Below, piece by piece: positions 56,360-64,000 of a stretch of 64,000 nt of DNA. Numbering within the stretch: position 1 is the stretch's first letter; the number at the start of each line of letters is the position of its first letter. Source of the stretch: Ligustrum vulgare. Its lineage: Eukaryota; Streptophyta; Magnoliopsida; Lamiales; Oleaceae. The stretch is taken from assembly GCA_963555705.1 (NCBI GenBank), contig OY743172.1:22753446-22817445 (forward strand). The letters run 5' to 3'. Below the pieces are notes generated by a model, which ran no database searches, was not told the origin of the DNA, and worked only from the letters and a program-made list of their open reading frames with translations. The translations under genes were made by a program, and so were the position numbers.

Positions 56360-57973
56360 GTCTACAAAGGGAGCGTAATGCATAACCTTAAGTCTCTAAG
56401 CAACAAGAGGAATCCCAAGGTATCGGAAGGGCATAGTGCCCTTTGGGATGTTTGTCAAAAAGATAATGTCATGCAACAATGCCTACTATATAGATTGATG
56501 ATTTCAAAACATTCATTTTCAGGCCAGATACTGCCCAAAACTTTTCGAGACAATAAAGAAGAATTTCGACTGAGGTAACGTCTCCCCTTGCCAAAAGTAA
56601 TAAGTCATTCGCGAAGACAAGTTGTGTAATCTTGAGCTGGCCACATTTGGGATGAAAGTTGAATTCACTTTCAGTCGTGGCAATATTCAAAGATCTTGAA
56701 AGATATTTAAGACAAAGTACAAAAAGGAACGTTGAGAGTGGATCACCTTGCCTGATGCCACGTTTCCCTTTGAAGAAACCATGAAATTGACCATTTAGTC
56801 TAATGGAGTACGTCGGGGATGTGACGCATTCCATTATCCAGTCGGAAAAAATAGGGAGAACCCCAACCCAGAAAGTACCTCATCTAAGAATTCCCAACTG
56901 ATGGTGTCAAATGCCTTTTTAAGGTCGATCTTGAAGAGGCATCTTGGGGAGATGCGTTTTCTGTTGTATTGCTTAAGCAATTCTTAAGCCAAGTGAATAT
57001 TTTCAGTCATACTCCTCCCCTCAACAAAGGCTGACTGAGCTTTGTCAATAATGGTGCATAATGTGGGAGCCAATCGAGTTGCCAAAATTTTGGAAATCGC
57101 TTTATAAATCACATTGCAACAAGAAATTGGTCTGAAATCTCCAACAGACGGAGAATGGTTCGATTTTGGGACCAAACCAATGACCGAGTGGTTTAAGTTC
57201 TTAAGAAGTAACTAGAATTCAAAGAACTCAAAAATAGCTTGACAGAACTCATCACCCACAATGTGCCAGGCCTTCTTTAAAAACAAGAAGAATATCAATC
57301 TGGCACAGGGGACTTGTGGTCCCCAATATAAAAAACGGCTGCTTTAATTTCCTCGGCAGAAACAAGTCTCAAAACACCTTGGCATTGATCTGTAGTTAAG
57401 ACTGGACCATGTTGAAGGACTGTAGGGTCAAGCTGCTCACAGTGAATACTGAATACTAGTGCCCAGCAAGTTCTTGTAGAAAGATAAAAACTCGAAGGCA
57501 ACTTCTTCTTGAGAAACTATTACATTACCATCAGCTTTTATCAATGCTGCAATGTGGTTGCGCTTCATGTTCCGTTTGACAATAGAGGGAAAGAATTTTG
57601 TCACAATTTTTCAAGTAAGCACATTTAGCCTGTTGAAAATAAAAGCTCCTTTCTGATTCACTCAAGCTGACCGCATGTTTCTTAAGCTCGGCTGTCTGAA
57701 CCTGTAGCTCAATGTTGGAGGGATCATCATGGAGCTGGAGCTGTGTGTTTTCCAGTTCGTTCCTTGCATCTAGAGGAGATATGAGAAAAGTGTTTCTTAT
57801 TGAGGCCGCTAAGGGGGTGATTAAGATCTTTCAACTTCTTACAAAGCTGGAATTAGGCTGTTCCATAAAGCTGCGTAGCCCACGATTGTTGCACGCATTC
57901 AAGAAATCTGCATGGGTACCACATGTTGAAAAATTTGAATGCCTTTGGTATATTGCAGTCAGGCTGGAATAAA
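56360..57973 (-). pseudogene. LINE ORF2, reverse transcriptase core with FAND in place of FADD
   Basis: Visible RT blocks: SAEEIKAAVFYIGDHKSPVPD, VPKSNHSPSVGDFRPISCCN, VIYKAISKILATRLAPTL, QSAFVEGRSMTENI, FKIDLKKAFDTISWEFL, GKRGIRQGDPLSTFLFV, then FANDLLLLARGD, where the catalytic FADD has its first Asp replaced by Asn. It ends with LKVMHYAPFVDKV at the solo-LTR insertion point. Several stops and frameshifts. Confidence 0.88.
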
Positions 57974-58796
57974 GCAGTGTTCTAAAATGCGGGGATAAAA
58001 GCAGCCTAGGCGCGCATTAGCTCAATGCGTGAGGAAAACGCCTCGCATTACTCATATGCGCTGAATAATGTTTTTTACTAAACATAAATCTAAAAAATCG
58101 ATGATTAATGGTTAAGAACTAATAATAAACGTTATCTTTCCAATCCAATCAATTAGAAACAAATTGAACCAGTGCTATTTAATTAAATAAATAATTAAAA
58201 AAACTATACTCAGAAGCTGCATGTAAACAGATGCAATCTCTTTGCAAACTTAATTCAACTTACCACTGAACAATCCCATTATAAGGGTAATAGGTGTTCA
58301 CATCCCACATCAACATTCGATGTGGGATGGGAACTGATAGGATTTTCTTTCTTGATTTCTATTTAAATTGCTTTGCTTCCTTCTTTTTTTTTTTTTTAAT
58401 TGTTTTCACTTACCATTATTTGTTTGACTTTTCTCTCCAAACTATTATTTAAATATTATTTTTCTTATTTTATAAGTATTAAAATATTTTGACATTTTGA
58501 AATAAATAGTATAATATAAATAAAATTATCAACCATAGATCTCTATGTTTTTGAGTTAGTAATTCTAAAGTTAAAGAAAATTATTTATATATTTTATATT
58601 ATTTGTGTATTTAGTTTTTATGTAATAAAAACTATTTTTCATATAAAAATCTATTTAATGTCTTAAAATTAATTAAAATATTATTAAAAATATAAAACGC
58701 ATTATGACGACTATTCTTCGCATTGGCACGCCTAAACTTATGATTCTCGACCTTGGTGTATCGCAACACATTACGCATTTTAGAACCTTGAAATAA
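57974..58796. mobile_element. hAT-like non-autonomous element in the LINE (823 bp)
   Basis: Ends CAGTGTTCTAAAATGCG and the reverse complement of CAAGGTTCTAAAATGCG; flanks GAATAAAG and AAATAAAT are an imperfect 8-bp pair. The LINE frame is cut on both sides exactly at these ends. Subterminal regions have GCGC / GCGTTTT motifs; no coding. Confidence 0.75.
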
Positions 58797-59475
58797 ATTA
58801 ACAATACAAGCAGAGTGGTCTGAAAAACATCCTTGAGGCAGGAAGTTTGCAAGGCCGAAAAGTCTAGAATCTGGCCAAGCATTATTTACCATGGCTCAGT
58901 CCAATTTTGTCCAAACGTCATTGTTTGACCATGTGTAGTGGCAGCCAATGGAGTTTAGATCGGTAAGCCTAGAAAAAATGCAGCATTCCTAAAAGTCATT
59001 TAACTCATAAGAGGAACAATTCGAAACACTATTTTTCCTTTTCTTCATCGCGGAGGATGCTATTAAAATCCCCCATCAACAGCCAAGGAATAGGATTGTT
59101 TCTACTAAACTCCATGATGTTGTTCTAAAGAGGCCTACGACTGACAATAGTGTGGAATCCATAAGTAAAACTAACATGAAGAGTGATGCTAGTAATCTTA
59201 CATGTTGCTTTTAAGTGAACGATTTGTTCACTAACGTCCAAATTCTCGATGTCAACTTTGTAGGAATTCCAAAGTGTGAGTATCAAAGTTGTGAATACAT
59301 TCCCAACCTCCAAATTTGTTTGACATGATACGTTTGAGCTTCCAATGGCAAAGTTTTGTCTCCAAAATACCAAAAATATCAATAGAATTACTGTGAATCA
59401 AACTCTAAATTCCATTTTGGTTAAGGGGTAAATGGAAACCCCTAATGTTCCAACATGCAACCTTCATGTAGAAGG
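58797..59475 (-). pseudogene. LINE ORF2, endonuclease domain
   Basis: Contains WNIRGF near the start, VDIFGILETKL, SFTYGFHTIVSRRPLWNN and WLLMGDFNSILRDEEK, the expected order of the APE-type endonuclease of plant L1 elements, interrupted by stops. No ORF1 is seen upstream; the Harbinger element begins 110 bases away and may have replaced it. Confidence 0.8.
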
Positions 59476-60038
59476 CTTGCTAAGGGGTGCTTGCCCTTTT
59501 TATTAACAACCAACAACTTGTTGAAACTTTCTTATGCTGTCCTTTCACATTTGTGGCATTTTAAGAAGTTTTAGTAAGCAACTTAAGAGTCGTTCTCTTT
59601 GTGTTTCGATTTTGAATTTTGAGTTTTGGATTTTGTTTTGAGCTTTGAATTTTGGTTATTTGTTTTGGGATTGCTGAAAACATGTTCTCTTTGTGATTTT
59701 GAAAAACTGTTTTCAAAATTTGAAAACTGAAAAATACGTTTAATTTGTAATTTTCTGATTTTTTTTTTGTGATATTTTATATGTAAAAAATGATTGATTT
59801 GTTGAATTACATTACGTTTAATGTCAATAAATCAGTTAGTTCTCTATTCAACAAACATTTAGTTACTCTAGCAACTTGTAAAACTTGAAATGTAAAGTAA
59901 TTAATATATATTAATTAGTTCATGTATTGGCTAGTAGTTCAATTGTAACAACATCCAGCCATTGTGAATGGACAAAATAAACACAGTTCATCTTTTATAC
60001 AAAAATGTTAATTCAGGAAACAAATTATTTTAACGCAA

Positions 60039-61346
60039 TTAAACGCGTCTCCTGGAATAATCATTCCATATTTGCATAGCTATCTTATCTCTGACTTGTG
60101 CCATTTGACCTGTTTGACTATCATCAAATTGTATAGTATCTTGATCTTCACTGGACCCTGGGACTTCTGGGAATATCATGTTCTTTACTGAATACTCAAT
60201 GAACAGTCTATCGAGCGCATGCTCTTGGCGAATAAAATTATGTATCGTGCAGCATGCGGTTGGAATTTGTCTTTGCCTTGTGAGTGGGTAATTGGTAATA
60301 TACTTCAAGATAGGAAATCTGGTATTCAGAACTCCAATGCAACATTCAATAATGTTACGACATGAGGAGTGTCAGTAGTTGAAGAGCTCTTCCTTTCCAC
60401 TCGGCCTTCCACGACCTACATAATCACGGAGAAGGTATCTACGTCCTTGATATGGAGCAAGAAAAGCAGGCATATTAGGGTAGTCGGAGTCTACCAGGTA
60501 AAATTGATCTATCACAAAAAAAAAAAAAATGAAATGATTAAACAGTTTCTGACAAAGGATAAAATATTTATGAAAGTGACAAAAATATTATATCACACCT
60601 CATCGAGGCATTGGAAAGTTGTTTGAAGGTCGTGTCACCACATCAATGAAAACCCTCGAATCATTGGTAGTACCCTCCCATCCAGCATAAACGAAAGTAA
60701 ACTTCATATCAAAATGATAAGTCAGCATCACATTCTGTGTGACATTGATTTTCCTCCTACGAATTAATGTCTGCCTCGAAGCTGGTGCATACGCTGCTAC
60801 ATGTGTTCCATCTATCGCGCCTATGCAATCTTTGAAGTATGGATATTTTTTGCAAAATCCTCTCATGCACACTATTTCGGCTTATCGGGCGTATTATCTC
60901 CGTTCCAAATGCACAAACAGCGCGTAACACACGCTTAAACCATTTATTGGTTGTATTGTTAGAAGGTTGGAATCTATCCCCTATGACACTAAACCGTGTT
61001 GTATGCCCCCACAATCATAAGGAACATGGCAACCCCCTCCTCAACGGTAACCTTTTTACCGTCCTGCAACAACCCCCTCTGCTTCAAAGCATCACAAAAA
61101 TTTAAGAACACATGTTTTTGCACGCGAAAAAAAAATCTGATGGCAAATATCTGGATGACCATTTACGATTTCCATAATGCACATTTTACCAGTAAGCATA
61201 GATGTCCGACATGATCTCCTCTCGAGTACAGTATTCTCACTGGTAACAAAGATGTTCAACATCATCAACTCCTCCATAACGATGTCGGCGTCCTTTGTGA
61301 ATATTTCATCATCATCACTTGACTCTGAGTCCTCGTTCATAGACAT
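60039..61346 (-). pseudogene. PIF/Harbinger DDE transposase (HARBI1-like), broken
   Basis: ATG at 61346, acidic start, then RTSMLTGKMCIMEIVNGHPD, frameshifts, TTRFSVIGDRFQPSNNTTNK, KYPYFKDCIGAIDGTHVAAY (first catalytic Asp), GWEGTTNDSRVF (second), FYLVDSDYPNMPAFLAPYQG, an ECC.GVL-type block with the Glu, and TACCTIHNFIRQEHALDR. A probable intron at 60513-60597 (GT...AG) precedes the FYLVDS exon; a TGA lies just before it. Normally works as a nuclease together with the Myb-like partner encoded next to it. Confidence 0.85.
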
Positions 61347-61592
61347 CCTGTATAGAACATATGATTAAAATAACAATCCAACGGTAATTGTTCAACAATG
61401 CATAAAGATAGTTGACACAATAGTTACGATACGTCAGGAAAATAATAATCCAACAATTCATACAAATAGATAGTTGACACAACAGTTAACATACTTAAAG
61501 AAAGTAACAATCCAACAATAAAATCCGACATCGCATAAAGATAACAGATATTGAAACAGTTAAGATAATAGTCTCCCCCCTGAACACCGAAC

Positions 61593-62586
61593 TCAAACAA
61601 GTTCCAATACTGGTCCTCTCCTACATTTCGGCATCTTCACAAACGACATCATGAAATCGGGATCCTTGAATTTGATTATAGCTTTAACGTACATCAATTT
61701 GGACACCCCGTCCATGCCATTTAGGATGTCAAGGCAAGCTGCAGTTGAAAAAGGATCGAGACTAGTTGCTTCACTGTATGATGAAATGCCCGATTTTCCT
61801 TGTAACTTTGAGAGCTTTTCTTGCAGATATAACTTTCGCAGTTCATTTTCTTCACTCCTCATGCTCATAGTGGAAGAGAATTGAGCCATGCACGCTTCAA
61901 GCTTATCAGCCTTACTAACCTTTGGTTCCTTCCTTCGTCGTCCACCACTTGTTCCAATCTCTTCACGTCGACGACTCTTTGTAATGTCATCTATACCATC
62001 ATCATTCACCGCATGCACATGTACTCCTCCAGTCAAGAAAGCATCCTCCATTTCTCTTTCCTCGTCAGATGTTGGGGGAAGTTGAGTAGAAGATTGCCCA
62101 AGCCTCCAGTAACTGTGGTACAGCTAAAAATTTCCCCAAGAGTCTCGTAATGCTTGCATCCTTCCTTCCGAAAAAGTCTGTATGTCTCCTTATTAATCTG
62201 CTTGAGAATAAATATTTCAAAAAATGTAACATGTAAAAAACCTTACAAATAGTAGATTGCTAACATTTAAATTTGTAATTTAAATAGATTACCGTGAAAA
62301 AGTGTTGCCAAACTTCCTCAGCAGCAATAACTTGATTGGTATTTGGATCTCATGTTACCCCAGTATGTCCTAGCAAGTCGGAGAAAATTCGGTGAACTGA
62401 CCCCAAGCGGTTCCACTTTTCCTTAAGTCTGTCAATGCCATAATCCATTTTTGATTTTTCAATCATGGCTTGATTAATCCTACCCCATTCGTCTCTCGTG
62501 AAAGTGGACGTCTGCAGTAGCCCTGACTTCACACGATCATATAGAATTTCGATGAAGGCATGCTCATTGTCATGGGACCATGCCAT
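61593..62586 (-). pseudogene. Harbinger-associated Myb/SANT-like DNA-binding protein, broken
   Basis: Exon from MAWSHDNEHAFIEILYDRVK (ATG at 62586), through FTRDEWGRINQAMIEKS and YGIDRLKEKWNRLGSV, to a TGA at about 62350, where the family has a Trp codon. The same frame continues to a donor at about 62291. A second exon begins near 62198 (INKETYRLFRKEGCKHYETL), has a frameshift near 62097, then runs open to 61593 with an acidic/basic middle (RRREEIGTSGGRRRKE). This is the Myb/SANT-like (L10-interacting type) protein that brings the Harbinger transposase to the element ends. Confidence 0.8.
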
Positions 62587-62749
62587 GGGTTCCTTGGTTC
62601 TACCTCTATGACCCCATAGTCTATGTTTGAAGAAATTTTGGGGCAAAAAAATCAGCATGCTTCACGTATAATAGTCAATAATTGTGTATCTCGGTATCTC
62701 ACCACTAGAGTGAGAACAAATATGTCATGAATGAATCAAAATAAAAGTG

Positions 62750-62750
<1 letters not shown>

Positions 62751-62785
<35 letters not shown>
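62751..62785. repeat. Poly(A) run of about 32 bases
   Basis: Long uninterrupted A tract 90 bases beyond the last Harbinger coding sequence; could be a retroposition scar marking the lost right end. Confidence 0.85.
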
Positions 62786-62787
<2 letters not shown>

Positions 62788-63890
62788 AATCTGAAGTTCT
62801 ATTTATTTTACAACATACATCATCATGGATTAAATTATATTATAACAATGTAAATTGCTAGGTGATAAATTTATTTAATAAATTGTTTAATGTTATTAGA
62901 TAAGGGGATAAGAATATAATGGGATAAAATAGGTATTCAATGCTTGTCATCCATCCTCCATTTGTATATATTGTAGATGTATATTGTAGACTGGATTGAG
63001 AGATATTAAAACAAGTAATTATTTTTACACACTATATTTTATCATGGCAATTAAAATAAAATCTATACGCTAGCTATTGGTTAATTATGCAATTCATCTG
63101 TAACTATGATCTTAACTTATTGCTTCTTTTATGCTTGCATATTGAATAACATCTTCATGACATGGTTTCCGCTATCGCAGTTGACATAAAAGTTGTTTTG
63201 ATACATCATTCAGACATTTCTAGTGCTTAGTACTTAGTAGTATTTTGTCCTAATTTCTTTAATAGCACGAGTTTCATGCTATTGATTGCTAGTTAATAAC
63301 GAAAACCGATATAGCGAATAGTGAAGAAAACATGGCTTAATTAAAAAAATTCCAAGCTGTCCAACAATAAACTCTAGTATTGGTATATAAAGAAAATCCT
63401 AAAACCCCAACTCTATGTATGATGAAGTTGCAAAACGATCCTCAATAACAATCGACTCTCTACAATAAAATATAAATGGAAATAAAATGAACAAAAGGCG
63501 GGACTGGACTTAAGCCCAAACTTTGTTCCATCTTAAACCCTCTTTGCCTTGTATATATGCTATTAAAATCAACTAGAATAATAGGCCTAAATAGCCAAGA
63601 AAATGTGTCTGTGGCAAATTCATTCTCTCATATAGTTTAACCTTACCAGTACTTGTCAAAAGAGAGGATCACATCTTTATTATGAAATTATTTTCTTTAC
63701 TTTCTAGATCCTCTATTTCATCCCCCCTCTACTTCAATCCTCATTTGGTAGAATGTTGTGCTCACTACACTTCTCAAGCAACTATATTTTCATACTTTGT
63801 AAACTTTTCTCACATCAACATTCTTCATCATATCTTGATTGTGTCCTCTGTCACAATCCTTTTATTGATTATTATAGCTTTATAGTGATC
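62786..63890. other. Intergenic region upstream of the adaptin-like exon
   Basis: AT-rich, no convincing gene. A plus-strand frame at 63682-63885 is hydrophobic but matches nothing I know and lies just before the adaptin-like segment, so it is more likely intron or leader. Confidence 0.4.
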
Positions 63891-63891
63891 T

Positions 63892-64000
63892 CGGGCTATA
63901 CGTGCTTGCAAAACTGCAGCAGAGGAGCGTGCTGTTGTGAGAAAAGAAGGTGCTGCTATTCGTGCTGTAATTAGTGAAAATGACCAAGATTATAGGCATC
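63892..64000 (+). pseudogene. AP-1 complex gamma-adaptin-like N-terminal exon, partial
   Basis: Reads RAIRACKTAAEERAVVRKE, then GAAIRAVISENDQDYRH to the window edge, clearly the N-terminus of the AP-1 gamma large subunit, which links clathrin to cargo at the trans-Golgi and endosomes. Plant family members have Cys where this has the first Gly. The residues before RAIR do not form the expected start: the same frame has TGA at 63886-63888, and the only near acceptor (AG at 63884-63885) would put that stop in frame. So this may be a gene fragment or a damaged first exon; the rest lies outside the window. Confidence 0.6.

Larger units (their letters stand above)
51941..59475 (-). mobile_element. 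L1-type LINE, ORF2 nearly full length, broken by two insertions
   Basis: Minus-strand order: endonuclease (59475-58797), RT N-terminal and core (57973-56360), RT C-terminal part and zinc-binding domain (53250 to about 52200), then a 3' UTR ending in a short A-tail at 51941 (plus-strand TTTTTTATCG). The sections are separated by a hAT-like element (57974-58796) and a solo LTR (53256-56354). Many stops and frameshifts; inactive. Confidence 0.85.
59586..62660 (-). mobile_element. PIF/Harbinger DNA transposon, left end present, right end not seen
   Basis: The left end AGAGTCGTTCTCTTTGTG is preceded by TTA (59583-59585). The first ~280 bases match the left end of the element at 14071. It carries the two genes expected for an autonomous element (transposase and Myb/SANT-like protein), both on the minus strand and both broken. 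No matching right inverted repeat was found up to 64000, so the right end is lost or beyond recognition. Confidence 0.8.

Noticed and set aside
63682..63885. Hydrophobic plus-strand frame as the first exon of the adaptin gene
   Set aside because: Its sequence is unlike the soluble adaptin N-terminus and its frame does not join to the adaptin segment.

Overview
The window looks like nuclear DNA of a dicot plant. It is AT-rich, its genes have GT-AG introns, its proteins are plant-specific (LOB-domain, RINGv membrane protein, reductase of the cinnamoyl-CoA reductase type), and it is packed with nested plant transposons and an old pararetrovirus copy. The species cannot be named from the sequence.

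Region by region. 1-4.5 kb: AT-rich intergenic DNA with two decayed Gypsy LTR relics in opposite orientation. 4.5-13.3 kb: a degenerate endogenous caulimovirid. It has a tRNA-Met-type primer site, four small ORFs, a coat protein with zinc knuckle, a movement protein, two consecutive retropepsin-like domains, a reverse transcriptase/RNase H with its middle deleted, a viroplasmin/TAV-like ORF, a promoter with TATA box and poly(A) signal, and a second cluster of small ORFs that includes a tandem ORF duplicate. 14.1-15.3 kb: a PIF/Harbinger deletion derivative holding a minisatellite. 16.0-16.9 kb: exons of a RINGv-family membrane protein with damaged splice sites. 17.0-19.65 kb: a mariner-like element with intact ends and a twice-stopped DD39D transposase. 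20.0-33.7 kb: a Copia element (minus strand) inserted in the first exon of a LOB-domain gene; it was later split by an 8.6 kb Athila-type gag-protease element (plus strand) whose two 1497-bp LTRs look identical.

34-46 kb is the genic part. A five-exon coiled-coil protein gene (plus strand, one frameshift in exon 1) faces a six-exon, apparently intact NADPH-dependent reductase gene of the CCR / phenylacetaldehyde-reductase class (minus strand). Several hAT-type MITEs with clear 8-bp target duplications flank them. 46-50 kb is a swarm of related small MITE copies. 50-59.5 kb holds one L1-type LINE (minus strand, A-tail near 51.94 kb, endonuclease start near 59.47 kb) broken by a 3.1 kb solo LTR (5-bp target duplication), itself carrying a hAT MITE, and by a 0.8 kb hAT-like element. 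59.6-62.7 kb is a broken PIF/Harbinger element with both its transposase and its Myb/SANT-like partner; its left end matches the 14 kb derivative. The last 110 bases encode an N-terminal piece of an AP-1 gamma-adaptin-like protein running off the window.

The reductase gene is the only gene I would call intact. The most unusual features are the doubled protease domain and the extra small-ORF block of the endogenous pararetrovirus. Next come the gag-protease element with identical LTRs and clustered GCGATCGC octamers, and the LOB gene cut at its conserved GAS motif by a datable nest of insertions.
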